The notes: generated by a model not told the origin, from the sequence alone. A stretch of 64,000 bases of DNA from Branchiostoma floridae (GCF_000003815.2 NC_049991.1:16724776-16788775); one strand, 5' to 3'. Shown: positions 34,498-48,200, numbered from the stretch's first letter. Numbers and translations are program-made.

Positions 34498-37400
34498 ACC
34501 CAATGAAAGTGAGTAAATGGATTAATTTTTTGTTCGTAATTTTCATTTTTAGCTATGTTGAAATGCACATATTCATGCAACATTAGAATTACTTAGAGCA
34601 GAAAATTTATTTTGAAATCTTTTTATAATGTAATGCAGTTATATTTTATATTCATGTTTTCAACTTCAAGTTGAAATGTATGATTAAAGATGCAGTAGGG
34701 TTCCTTGTCTGCTGTGTGCCACACTTTAGCAGTTTGAGTTCTAGAGGGGCTCAAAACTGGACTAGGAAATAGTCCTAGACTCTTGATTGTGGCAAAATAG
34801 CTTAATATAAGACAATGCCAACTATTCACAATGTCCATAACTTAGAACTTTTTACAATTTGAAGGATTGAGGTAAAAGCCACAACCTTGAAGTACATATT
34901 TGGGCACTGTGTGTCATGTGGAATATCTTGTAATTACATGGCTAATTAAAAGGAGTAACTGAAAGTAAAAATCAGCAAAAAGAATGGCCTAGGCTTCCAA
35001 AAATTGGTCTAACGATCCACAAACCTTGTAGTGTATGACCTAAACCTGTAAGTCATGTCTATGTATGTGATATTTGTTGAATGGTAAAGTTTGCAAGATC
35101 CTGTAGGAAAGATATTCAAATGTACAGCTAACCACTGATTGAGAGTTGTTTATGAAAAGAAACTAGTCTTGTGATTTGCAAACAAATCGTCCCTAAATAA
35201 CATTCAAACATTTATGATTTAGGAACTTCCCACAACTTTGCTCCTGACCACTCCCCAACGATGGTTGGTGCTGGGTTAGGAGTAGCCTGGAATGCAGTCT
35301 ATTCTAGCTACAGTTTGCTCCTTTGATTGCATCAAAGAAGAAATTCTTAGTCGACTGGTACAGACGACTTTTGAAGACTTAGGTAACCTCGCTGACCAAC
35401 TCACAACCACAGATGACCTTGTAGTACAAAGCAAAGCACCAACGCAAAAGTGCACACGAATCAAATTTTCAATGTCCACTGTCACCATCTTCAGGATCAA
35501 TACTGATGATCAATTACTTCAGAATGTAAACTCACGAGAGATACAGACATATTGTTCCGCTCCCGATCTTTTTAAGAAGTGATCTTCTGGATACGTGTCA
35601 TCGGCAATTGGTCAAACGTGCATAGATGACCTTGCTTATGACTAACTCCCACCCATGGTTTGGAGAAGGTTGGGAGGTCATGTGTAATGGAGGCTTTCAG
35701 AAAAAGCAGCTTTTTACCCATTCAAGTAATTAATTTCAATCACAAGATATTATACGTGTCAAACGTGTACTTAGAAAAATGTTTTAGTGTACAAACAAAT
35801 GTGTTACATGTTCCTTATTAGTACATTTGTATTGGTATGATTTTGATACTTTACGTAAAAAAAGATACTACAAAGTACATGTATCAAGAGGCATTAAACG
35901 TTGTGACGCTAAATCAGTTTCTGGAGCATTTAATCTTCACTGAGATTGTCACACATTATACATGGGATTTCAATAGTTTTGATGTATTTGATGTATCATC
36001 AGGTTGAATTCATCTTACTTACTGTACAATCTTTATGATACTACCAGATTGGTAACTTCTTAAAAACTAATTTGGTCCCTATGTAGGGCAAACATGTTAA
36101 TTTCAATGTATTACAGTTGTATTCAGCACAAAGTGGTGTTTCTCCAACATTTGGAGATTCAGTGCAACCCTAATGTGTTTTGGTCATGACTTGTTTACTA
36201 ATAGATAAAACATTTCCAATAAAAATGAGCTTGAAAAGCCCCTTTGTGCTATTACTTTCCACAATAGACAACCAGGCAAAAAAGACAATGTTAATACCAC
36301 TGAGCTTAACCCACTAAATAAAAAAAAATAAATGTTTTCAAGCATTATGACCCAATACCAAGCCCTATCTTTTAACTTCAATGGTTAAATTACATTACAA
36401 TCTTACATTCCTAATTTGCGGGGCATTGTAGATTAAATTACAATCGTTGTTTTCTGAGAACAGTTAAAATTAAACCCACACACATGTATGCCTAGAAAGC
36501 CTATTCAAGTAAATCACATGAAGCAGAGCTATCTTTGACAAGCTGCATGGGTAGTGCATGTACACGCACAGCCAGCATTTCGACTACATGTGAAAAGGAA
36601 TACATGTATAAGACACTTCCGAAAATAGTTTCATCAGGTTGGTAGAATATAGGATAGAGGAGAAATTCTTTGTACACAACCAGTGGGTACTTACATGGTA
36701 CACACTGGTTGTGCACAAAGAATTTCTCCTCTATCCTGTATAAGACATGTTCTGATAACTAGTCTTTTTTCTCAGCTTTTGAACCAGTTTATAACAAGAA
36801 TAAGAGATTGTGGACAGTGTATATTAGTTTTAGTGCAACATGCTAGTGTTTATATCTTCTCAAGGTACAGACTGTAAAGTTCCTTTTTCTGAAAATACTT
36901 TTCCCTCATCACAAGGCATTGCGGTGCTGCAGAGCATGTGGACATCAACTCTTGTCCAGTAACTTAAAGGTGTGTGTAGAACAGTTAACTTTTGATTCAA
37001 GTAAACCCACTTTCCAATTTGTAGAATGGACAGTCTTGTAGAGGAAGGATGTCTATACCAGTGCAGGATTGAGGCCGTACATTACATTCAAGAACAATTA
37101 GTAGACAGTGATCCATCAGAATCATATTGCTAGAGTCTTCAAGAAAAATTGAGAAAACACTTCTAATAAAGCTTTTAAATCACAAATGCAAGTAGAAACT
37201 TACTCTTGCTCGTAAAATGGCCAAATGACAACATAAATGATATTTGTCATGGGAAAAGTATACAGCAATAAACTAATTCTTATGACTATTTAAAGCTGCC
37301 AGTTTTTTTGTCAAAGGATACTTCTAACGATATGGATACCCTTAGGCTAACAGACAAGTGGACGGATGTTTTTAAACATTGGATGTTTCTTATGCGGATT

Positions 37401-37681
37401 TCAGAGTGACAATGACAGGAAAATGAGAAATAGGAGTTATATACAGTTACCACAGCTGCATATGATATTTGAACAAAAACCTTTTGGCTACAGTTTAATT
37501 CTATAGATGATTGCCACAAGACGCAAAAGCGAAACTTATTAATCTTATAAACCTAATATTTACAACATCAGAAACTCACGAACACCTTATCGAAACAAAC
37601 GAATATAAGAGGACATTGGACAATCAAAACAGTCATTGTCTAAAGACAAAGTCTTAATAACACTGTACAATGAAATTGACA
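34498..37681. other. Convergent intergenic stretch
   Basis: It lies between the 3' ends of the PH gene and CEP131. No exon is supported; a 96-codon frame at 35292-35582 has no recognisable domain. It holds a long hairpin at 36648-36740. Confidence 0.5.
36648..36740. repeat. Near-perfect hairpin, 38-bp arms, 17-bp loop
   Basis: The left arm 36648-36685 (GGATAGAGGAGAAATTC, TTTGTACACAACCAGTG) and right arm 36703-36740 are complementary except at about two positions. Transcribed, it would form a stem of microRNA-precursor size, but its arms resemble a MITE more than a conserved miRNA. TGTATAAGACA occurs at both sides (36604-36614 and near 36738). Confidence 0.8.
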
Positions 37682-37687
37682 TTTATT
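37682..37687 (-). terminator. CEP131: Polyadenylation signal of CEP131
   Basis: TTTATT on the plus strand reads AATAAA on the minus strand, about 95 bp after the CEP131 stop codon. It is the nearest canonical hexamer and predicts a short 3' UTR. Confidence 0.55.
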
Positions 37688-37780
37688 AAATATTGATTTA
37701 ACATTAGAACACAGGCGACATAATAACAGTGTTAGTCACAAAGAAAGGAGACAGATGCTGATGACAGAGTGCTGTAAGGG

Positions 37781-40700
37781 TTACTTCTTCAGGAGCTGTT
37801 TTCTCTGCTGTTCTAGAAGCCCCTCCAAGTGGTCTGCTCTCTTCACTGCAGCCTGTGTGGCAGGAAAACAGAGACCACATGTTCTAACAACAGTTGGGTA
37901 ACCTCATTTGTAGCATTGGGAAAATGGCAGCTGCACCAAAATGGAATTTGAATAGTTTCAATTTTTCAGACCACTCCTGTAGACATATACTTTTTTTGTT
38001 CTTCCGTAAACTGCAAAGCATTCTATATCATTCTATTAAAGCATTCTAAGTTTGAAAACAGTCTGATACACATTAAGGTACGCAATACAGTGTTAAGTTT
38101 GCAGTTAAGTGACTGACATTTTGTACAACATGCAGGATGGTGAAATCTGGAAGTTGGCTGGTAAATGTGATTTATAACATGAAATTATTATAGTTATAAT
38201 CTAACATGTCAATGTATGGGTCTGACTCTATTTGGTTTAACTAACCAGCACGGCAGCTGTGATGTTACATGCATGCTATAGAAAATCATTTGGCCAACAT
38301 TTGCTTGTTACAAATTAAGAGTTATTCTTCAATCTACCATTTGAGTGAAGAAACCTACCTCATACTGTTTCCGCAGTTGGTTTACAGTGTCCTCTTTCTT
38401 CACTATGGCTGACTTTACTCTGCATGAAGCAAGTACAAACTATTTGTTATACAAGTGATCTACAATATCAATAGAAAAACTGTGAAATATCATTCTTTCT
38501 TAACTTTTTAAAGCCATGCTTCTTAAACTTTTCCCTGCCGAGGTAGGCATTCAGTTTTGCACTGGATATGGTATGTACTTTATTCAACATAATCAATAAA
38601 GTCAAAGAGAACTTTAACATTGACTTTATTCGAATTGCAACAGTTACAACTTATATCAAAGCTGAGGGAGAGGAAAACATGTGCTAACACATACACACCA
38701 TCTATTAACTACAACAACAGAACAAACAAAAATGAGTCAGACTTAATTTTAACAACATCCAAGTCATCTCTTTACTTGTTCCATTTCCTCAAAGGGAAAG
38801 GAAATACATGCAGCAGCAAAAAACAACATTATCACAAGAACAACAAAACCAGTACCCTTTATGTACTTCCTCCATCTCTTCCAAAGGGAAAAAATACATG
38901 ATGAGACAAAAAACAAACAACAAAACAGCAACAATGCTACCTTTTGTGTACTTCCTCCATCAGTGGGAGGGATGCTGCAAAGCTTTTTTCATCCAGTCTT
39001 AGATGTTACTAGTCCATTGTTTCTTTTGCCTCCCCCTTTCCCATGCCCCATCTACCTTTCCATGAAGGATAGCTTTAGAAAATCCATTTGACAGAGACAA
39101 AAATTTAACAACAAAACAGCAACAATTTCCCTACCTTTTGTGCACTTCCTCCATCTCCTCCTCCTTCTCCCTGGTGATGCGGTCCAGCTCCATCTTGTGC
39201 CGCGCCCGCATCTCAGACATCTCGTTCTTCACCCGCCGGTTCTCCTCCTCCGTGGCCACCAGACGGTCAGCGAACTCCTGACGGATGACCTCCGACATCT
39301 TGTTCCGCTCCTGGGTCAGCCTGTCTTTCACCTGTCAATCAAATATGAAAGATGATAAATATTGAATATTGAGGGGGGGGGGGGCAGTATTATCTGCCAC
39401 TACCTCCAGATAACCCCAATAGGGGCAAAGTTGGGGGAAGGTGAAATCCCCGGCTAAGGCGGAGAAGTTTCCGCCCTGGCACAGAGGACCCAACTGTGGG
39501 GGCTGTCATGACCAAGCCAGGCAGGGAGTTCCACTAAGGTACAGTTTGGGGAAAAAGGAATATTTTGTATTTGTCTGTTCATGCTAATAGGGGCTGTAGT
39601 TTGAGTTGGTGGCTCCCTCGGCCATGCCCTTGGGCTTGTTTGAGAAAACTAGTAGTGTCAATATTAATGTGGTTGTTTATAAGTTGGTAAAACATGATGT
39701 AGAACATGCAGTAACCTTGTTGATATCCTCCAGCTCCTGTTCCTTCTGTCTAAGCAGACCCTTCAGCCGAGCGTTCTCTCCCTCCACCTCGATAAGTTCT
39801 GCCTTCATCTCATTGTACTTGTCCATGGCTGTCCTCTCTGAGCGCTCCAGCTCCCTCATCTCTGCCTCGTACTTCTCTCTCATACGTCTGGGGGGACAAA
39901 CACACGGCCGTCAGCTCGTATGTTGTATAGGAAAACTCTACATATAAAAATCAAGGAACTGAATAAATTTCCTAAAGATTCAGATGCTTCAGATAGCATC
40001 TAATGTCTTTTAGGTGACTGAATTATGTTTCTCAGTTACAGATGAAAGATGGTGCATGATGTCTGGAACGTCTTCTTGCTCTTTGCAACATCCAGTTGCT
40101 TGATTTATTTATATTGTATATTATCATACATTAAATACAAAACAATCTACGTCCTTACTTCATCCTGTTCTCGGCCGCCCTCTCCACCTCTTCCCTCTGT
40201 GAGGAGGCGTCCTCGTCCAGCCTCTGTATGACCAGCTCGATCTCCTTGTCTCGGTCTCGCTTCACGTTCTCCTTCAACTCCCGCTCCTTCTGCATCAGCC
40301 AGGTATCCTGTTTCTTCATGTAGTTCTCCTCCCAGGCTTCCTTCTCTACCTTCAGTTTATCCTCAAGCTGTTTTACTTCAGCCTACAGAAACATTAAACA
40401 TCAAGGTAAACTCTAACTGTAACCCCAACCCTAACCCTTCTGTAGCAGGCCTAACCCTAACCCTAACCCTAGCCTTGACCCTCCCAGGCTTCCTTCTCCA
40501 CCTTCAGTTTATCCTCCAGCTGTTTCACTTCAGCCTACAGGAACAATCTTATTATTAGGTTTGCATGATGTACAAAATTAGCTGAGAACTACGAAGAACT
40601 CAAGAAAGAAGAAAAAAAAGTCATGACTACAAGTAGCAGAGTTATCAACTTCGGATAGAGGTGCTTAAAAATTCTAGTGTCATAGAAAGGCACGTATCAG

Positions 40701-43700
40701 TAGTAGAATCCTCACTACCGTTAGCTTTAACTATGCTTGCAGTCAGATATACAAAGGTCAGGTGTGACAAGTCTTTCTGTAATATAACCAGCTGTCGTTA
40801 TGCCTTGTGCCTGCAAAGTTGGTGTGCATTTCATGTGTTGGCGTAAATTTTGGCTATCTACAGTGTCTAGTTTAAGAAAAATAGCAATAATATTAGCAAA
40901 ATAGAAAGAAATAGTAGGATTATCTGAATGTAGTGGTGCGTACCTAAACTCATATTCAGGTTCAGGTCCAGCAGTTCAGGTTCAGGTCCGGACTTAAAGT
41001 CTGGACCTGAACCCATCATTGCATATTATGTGCACTAGAAATTGTTCTATTTTGAGGAGGAGGAGGGGGGGATGGTGCATATAAAATTGCATGTTAGCAT
41101 GAATTGAAATGCAATGTGAAAAATACACGCAAATTATACACAGCCAGTGTATACATGAAATGTTTTTTGTCTTTGTCCAGTGCAAATTTCACTGTCTATG
41201 GAAGGTTTTAGATGGTTTAGAATAAAAAAAAGGAACATAAGTGACAGATAGCTTTTTGCAAGTCTGGACTTGGCTCCGGACATTTAGGTTTTTTTTGGAC
41301 CTAAACATTTTTAGGTCCAATTCCAAGTCCGGGCTTTAGGTAGGAACCACTACTATTCAGTAAATACTGAACCAACATACAGCATGTCTTCTCTCCTGTT
41401 CATCCCGTGCCTTCTCATACTCCCTCCTCATGGTCTCGATAGCCTTGGAACTGGACTCCTCCAGCTGCTCTTTCATTCTGTCGATCTCTGCACGTTGTTT
41501 AGCTGCCTGTGTTGCTATTCTCTCCTTCTCTTCCTGAACTTCTGCATACAATCTGTGATGAGGATGGGGGAAAACAACTGATCTAATTGTCAATTTCTCG
41601 ACAAGTTTTCATGGTGAATGCTACAGTCAGTACCTTGTGAAAATCAGAGCATATAACCGAATAAGACATTCACTTCATGCATTCAAAGTTTTTCTCTGAT
41701 TCTATTAGATAAAAACATAAACTATAGTTTACCTTCTTCTTTGTTGCTGTAAACCTTGCTCTTCTTGTTCTGCCTGTTTCTCGTACCTGAAAATGACATT
41801 GAAAAGGGAATCAAATTTGTACCAAACTGGATCAGCAGCTCCCCCTAGTGTTCATTATCAGTACTGCAAGGTCACTGCACAGCCAAGTAACCATGCACAG
41901 GCAGCAAATGGACAAAAGTACACCTTACAAACTTTACCTCACACAACCTACGCATTATTTTTTCAAGTTCAACCAGCAAACTGAAAAGTTTTTTCTAAAT
42001 TTCTTTACCAGAGAAAATATTTCTAAACATTGTCATAACCTCTGGATACTTTTAGATTGATAACCCAGACCGTATCTCATGCCCCACCTCTGCTTAGCCA
42101 GTTCCCTCTCCCGGTTACAGGCAGACTCGATCTCCCTGGCCATCTGTTCCTTGATCTCCTCAGTCTGATGGATGAAGCGCCGGCTCGCTCGCTCGTCTGC
42201 CTCCAACAACTCCGCCTCGTGGATCGCCTTTATCTTCTTCATCTCCTGTTTGTGCTTGGCAATCAGTCTCTGGATCTCTGGCTCCAGACCTTTCACTGTC
42301 ATTTCCTGTCAGGTTTCAAAATGACACATGAGTTAAACTTGTCAATCTAAGGGTATGCACACATAACAATGTTAAAAGCGTTACTGTAAATTTGTCAATA
42401 GTGGATGCCTGAGTCAGACATGTATAACACGTATAGAAAATTTGATAAAAAACGTCAATTTCCAAGATAAAGTTGAAAGAAAAGATGAAGAACTTATTGC
42501 TTGGGAACATTTTGCAAATCTGCAGGAAAAAAGCAAAAAAAACATAATTACAGATTATCAGAATATTAATCATCCTATCATCCTATCCAGGGCCCCACTG
42601 TAAAGCAGTGTGATACACTGAGTTGGGCTACCCTGGCTAAAGAAAATAGAATAGAATAGAACAGATCATTCCTTTCAAATTCTGGTTGATTATCCCATAT
42701 CGTACTGTTTTTCTGACTTTTTACCTTGATCTTTTTTGTCTTCTCATCGATCCACTTCTCTCTCCTGAGTTTCTCAGCAGCTGCGTGCATGTCTTTAATT
42801 TTCTGTGACTCTTCATTATGCCTGGAGGAAAAACATTTTTTGTAACAATACAAATCTGCTCATTTGTTGATGATGCATGTATCTACAAAAAGAGTTTTCT
42901 GATCTTACTAGTAATTGTGTACATGTAAATTGTAAAAAGAAATTTTTGTCCCAAGATAAATTTTAACGTAGATACTAGAACAGTGCTGATGACTCAAAAT
43001 CATTGAAATAAAATGATAGCTTTCAGAAGACATAACAGTCACAATCTACTAAAAAATGTTAAAAGATATTGGCATAAATCACTACCCTTCTGAAGACTTT
43101 TTGAGTTTTTCTACACATTCCATCTATGTTTCCATGTATTTGCAAGACCTTTAGAATGCCAAGATAAAACTGCCACTAACTTGTCGCTCATCTCCTTGAT
43201 CCTCTTGCTGTACTTGGCATCCATGTCTTTCAGCTCCTTCACAACTCGCTCACACTTCTCACTCAGGGCCTTCTTATCATCAATCAACTGGAAGATATCA
43301 TAGACATACATAATTGTAAGGAAAATGTGTGCTGATATTTAGCATAGTACATCAGAGTATATTGTTTCTGACGAAGATTTTTGCCATAGCATATCAGGCT
43401 TTCTCCAGCGAGTGTTTAAATTTTAGACTGTTTTGAGACCACCTTAATGGCGAACTTGTAATAAACATGCAATCTAAATGGCAGTAGATTTTGAAGCTTT
43501 TATTCCTCCCCAAAGCACAACATCTTGTCGTATTACCTGTGTGGAGATAACTGTGGTATAAGCTTTATTTGTACAAATTTTGGCAGACAGTTTTATCTTT
43601 GCCAGGATTTGGGTCATTGGGGAATTTTTTTAACTTTCTAGTTTGCACCGAAACATAAAATCTTACTCTATTACTTGTGTCTCAATACATATGTGGTTCG

Positions 43701-45229
43701 AAACATCATACCGGCCTTACCTTCTAGTTTACACTGAAATATACAATCTTACTCTATTACTTGTGTCGTAATAAATATGTGGTTCTAACCATCATACCAG
43801 CCTTACCTGGTCAATAAATAGCAATGTGGAGTAATATTACTTTTGCGCAAATATTCCTAGACAGTCTTACCTGGTCGATGAAACCGAGGTGTCTCTTGAT
43901 GGTGGCCTCGTACTCCTCCTTCTGCACCTGGAGCCGATGTTTCATCTCCTTCTCTCCCTCCCGCGCATGGCGGATTGTCAGCTCTCTCTGCTGGTTCTGT
44001 GGACACATAAACATGTTTTATGAGCCGATGTTTCATCTCCTTCTCTCCCTCCCGCGCATGGCGGATTGTCAGCTCTCTCTGCTGGTTCTGTGGACACATA
44101 AACATGTTTTATGAGCCGATGTTTCATCTCCTTCTCTCCCTCCCGCGCATGGCGGATTGTCAGCTCTCTCTGCTGGTTCTGTGGACACACAAACATGTTT
44201 AATAAAAAACTGGCTTCTGCACCTGGAGCCGATGTTTCATCTCCTTCTCTCCCTCCCGCGCATGGCGGATTGTCAGCTCTCTCTGCTGGTTCTGTGGACA
44301 CACAAACATGTTTAATAAAAAACTGGCTTCTGCACCTGGAGCCGATGTTTCATCTCCTTCTCTCCCTCCCGCGCATGGCGGATTGTCAGCTCTCTCTGCT
44401 GGTTCTGTGGACACACAAACATGTTTAATAAAAAACTGGCTTCTGCACCTGTAGCCGATGTTTCATCTCCTTCTCTCCCTCCCGCGCATGGCGGATCGTC
44501 AGCTCTCTCTGCTGGTTCTGCAGCCACACAAACAGGTCTGGTAAAAACTGCTGTTTTCTGGTGCCTAACTCACCAGTGTTCACATTTTGCTTGGCACAAC
44601 TCACCAGCACCTTCTGCAGCATGGCTGTGGATCAGCAGCTCCCCCTGTTGTTCAATAGCGGCATTACAAAGCTTCAACCTCCAGAAGCTTGAGGGTTGTC
44701 TACAGCAACTACACTACAGTATAGTACAGCAACTCACCAGTGCCTTCGGCAGCATGGTTGTGAATCAGCAGCTCCCCCTATTGTCTAATGGCGGTATTAC
44801 AAGGCCTCAACCTCTAGAAACTTGAGGGCTGAATTTTCTTTCTGTCATTGTTGGGAAGCCCATGTTCCTTGTAACTCTGTCATCTTAAACTAAAGAAAGT
44901 CAGATTTGTTTAATTGCAAAGTGAACTTTATGTCCAACCCAACAAGCAAACTCCTGTTCCTAGGATGATGGGAATTGTCCTGGAGATGGCCTGGTAGAAA
45001 CTTTGTTGTTTGCTTGAACAAATAATCCCTGACTCACCAGTGCCTTCTGCAGCATGGCCACGGAGCGCTGTCTCTCCTCCAGCTCCAGCCGCTGTTTCAG
45101 CATCTCGCTGGCCACCTCGGACGCCGTGGCGGAGGCCTGCTCCATCTGAGCTATCTCTTCTGCTGAGGGGACCAGCAGGACAGGTGCAGCCGCTGCAGAG
45201 GTGTCATCACGGGGGGTGCTCTCTACAGA
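37781..45229 (-). CDS. CEP131: CEP131 coding exons 11-22 map
   Basis: In transcript order: exon 11 45229-45038; 12 43996-43871; 13 43287-43181; 14 42821-42725; 15 42305-42088; 16 41786-41733; 17 41552-41381; 18 40382-40159; 19 39887-39716; 20 39331-39135; 21 38419-38359; 22 37852-37781 (ending KKQ-type basic tail, stop TAA at 37783-37781). Weaker donors are used at exons 13 (CAA|GTTAGT), 17 (GCT|GTATGT) and 19 (AAG|GTTACT). These exons encode the coiled-coil half. Exons 11, 12 and 18 each have partial copies in the neighbouring introns. Confidence 0.9.
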
Positions 45230-48200
45230 CTGGGGAGGGGGGGCAGGAGAGTACATGTTCAAAAAAAGTAGTAAGCTACTGGTATTGAATCTGCCTCTGG
45301 ACCAAAATGTTCAGAACATTTATGAGGCCTGCTCCATCTGAGCGATCTCTTCAGCTGAGGGAACCAGCAGGAAGGGTGCCGCCGCTGCAGAGGTGTCATC
45401 ATGAGGGGTGCTTTCTACAGACTGGGGAGGGAGGGGGGCAGCAAGAGAGCAGATGTTCAAAACATTTAATATCCACATAATTAGCTCTTCTGTGAACTGA
45501 GCTGGCTTGAGACTACTTTCACTATAGTAATATACAGGAACATGAGATTCAAATAAAATTAGGATGCATCTACAATGCACAGTCACTTGACACAAACTGA
45601 AGGCAATGTTTTCTGTAACAAGGTGTATCAATTCATAGTCATATTAACCCAAAACATTTACAAATAGTTAGGAGTAAAACTGATAGTAGTAAAACATTGG
45701 AGGGTAGAAATCTAACCTTTGTGACCTGGCTAGTGACCTGACTGATGACCTCATCATCAGCCTTCTCCACTTCATCCAGGAAGGACATGATGGACCTGAG
45801 GAAGGCATCAGTTCATCATTTTAGGTTATAGAAGGAGTTTGTGACAAAACAAGACTTTTTACTTTCTGAAGATACTAGTGAAAGGTGTATATCCTGTCAA
45901 TGCTACTTAGGTAACCTGTTGACTTAGTCCTGTAATATTATTGTTGTTGTAAATGATAACAATGAATAATGATCTTTATTGTATTTATGCGCTATCAGGC
46001 AAAGTATAGGCATTCAAATATAAATTTTGTATTAACGTACACATAGTGACAGGACATCTAATATCAATCTAAGACGTAGGTCCAAAAACTACTTCAATAC
46101 ACAGGATTGGCTCCTTCCAGTATAAGTCATGTACAACACTGCATTTATGAATCACCATTACATTTATACCATTGAAATTTTCCCACTTGTATAGATTAAT
46201 AAGAAATAGTATACAATAGCGTTCTGACCTGAGCTTGTCCTCCGTGAGCATGACCCCAGGTAACCCACTGGTGGAAGTCCTGGGAGGCTGGTTCAGCTTT
46301 TCCAGCTTCTCTGATGACAGGTACCCGTTATCCTTCTCCTCATCACTACCTGGGGTCGCACATCGGTAAAATGATTAACATCGGTTCACTTTGTCTTACC
46401 ATATGAGCTGTCTAAACATGATTTACACATGAGCAACATTTGTATACAATCCCTATGAGTTAGTGAGTTTGGCATGTTCAACTTTTTTTTTCAGTAAGAT
46501 GTATTGAATTGTTCTGCTGTATTGAATTGTTCTACCAGTTCATTCTTGTGATGCTAAAGAAGAGCAATGGATGTCACTTGAAACGTCCAGAAGTAAATCT
46601 AGTTTATCCCAGTTGTAGAGACTGAGTTGTTATTAAAAATTGTCATTACCTGAATGTCTAACCCTCATAAACGTATAATTGTTAAAATGACTTCATTCTC
46701 ATGTCTCAAATCAAAAATAGTGTTTAACGTACATGTATGAAACTCATCGTGTTGAACATAATACACTGTATGTGTAAATGCACACCATGAACTGTATATG
46801 AACCCTTTCCCTCACCCCAGGCTCGACTCTTCCTCGGTGTGGGGAACTTCTCAGGCTCCTCCTCAAGCATCTTAATGGTGTCCAGAAGGTCGTTCAAGGT
46901 CGTCTTAGTCTTGCTGTCCGTCAGAGTGGTGAGGTCGTCCTTGTCTGTCTCGTCCTGTGTGTCAACCTCTGGGGCTGCTGTGGCACCCTGGGGCTCCTGG
47001 GAGTAAAGAATCAATCAACCAATCAATAATCAATCAATCGAAGAATCAATTTGTCAATCAATCAATCAATAAATAAACAAATCAATCAATTGCTTAAATC
47101 AATTTACATTAGATAGCTGCATTACCCTTAGCTGCTCTACTGATGACATGAGATAAAAACCTAAAACAAAAATGGAGCTGAAAATGTGTTTAAAGTACAC
47201 TATTCATACAATGTTTAAGTGTGAGACATTTCAGCTTTTAAAATGATGGGTGTATCCACTTAGCTCTGCTCTTCATTTGACTTACAGTAAACTACTTTCC
47301 CACATTAGACTGTTCCTCTATTTGAAATAGACTAGCCTATACAATTAGTTCAGGACTATGTCCGTGTATGTTTCATCTTAAACATTTTGTTGTTTGCAGT
47401 TTGTAGGCTAATGTTTTCTGATCAGGACTTACATCGAATATGTCGTCCACCTTGCGTATGGTACTGGATGTGCCGGGTCTCTTCTGTGGTGATGCTCCGA
47501 CCTCCGATTCCGTTATCTCGCTATCGCTCTCAGAACCTGCCTTTTTCACGGGCGACGCCCTTTTCTTGGTCTTCACCTTGGGTTTTGCTGAAGTTGGTCT
47601 GGACACCTTTTTTGTGACTTTACCACTGGGCTGTAGAAACGTGATCTCTCCCTCGGGCTTCTGTTTGGGCTCTGCTCGTTTTTCTTCCCTCTTTTTCTGT
47701 AGCTCCTGAGGGTTTAAAAATTATGTAGAATGATTCAAAATATCAAGAATTATTGAAAGGAGATAGTACAGGCCTCAGTATACCTGTCCAGTTCTTATCT
47801 CAAGAAAGGATTGGGAAATATTATGTAAATTTTGGGCTAAACCATTTCATTTCAAATTTCTGCATTATAAACAGTTAATTGCATAAAATGAATGACCAAG
47901 TCCGCACACACTCACTGTGCGGTCATTGACATGGGATATGATACTAATAGAGTGGAACAGGCAAATGCAGGTCTAAAACAAAGAATTATTTACACTTAAA
48001 CACTGGGGGATGAACCAAACCTGAATGGCTGCTTGTCTGGCCTGTCTCTCTTTCTCCTCCCTCCTTCTTCTCTTTTCTTCCTCCTGTTTCCTTCTGTCCT
48101 CCATCTCCTGCATTCTCCTGTTCTGTTCTTTCCTCATCATCTCCTCCCTCTCCTCTCTCTTCTGTGTCAGCAGTCGTTTCACCGTCTCCTCACTGTCTCT

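Noticed and set aside
35292..35582. 96-codon plus-strand frame after the PH gene
   Set aside because: No homology recognised, no splice sites or promoter; overlapping frames on the other strand are equally open.
43811..44527. Several overlapping long open frames on both strands
   Set aside because: They are produced by the exon 12 tandem copies, whose 91- and 113-bp periods shift frame; only the 43871-43996 exon frame is real.
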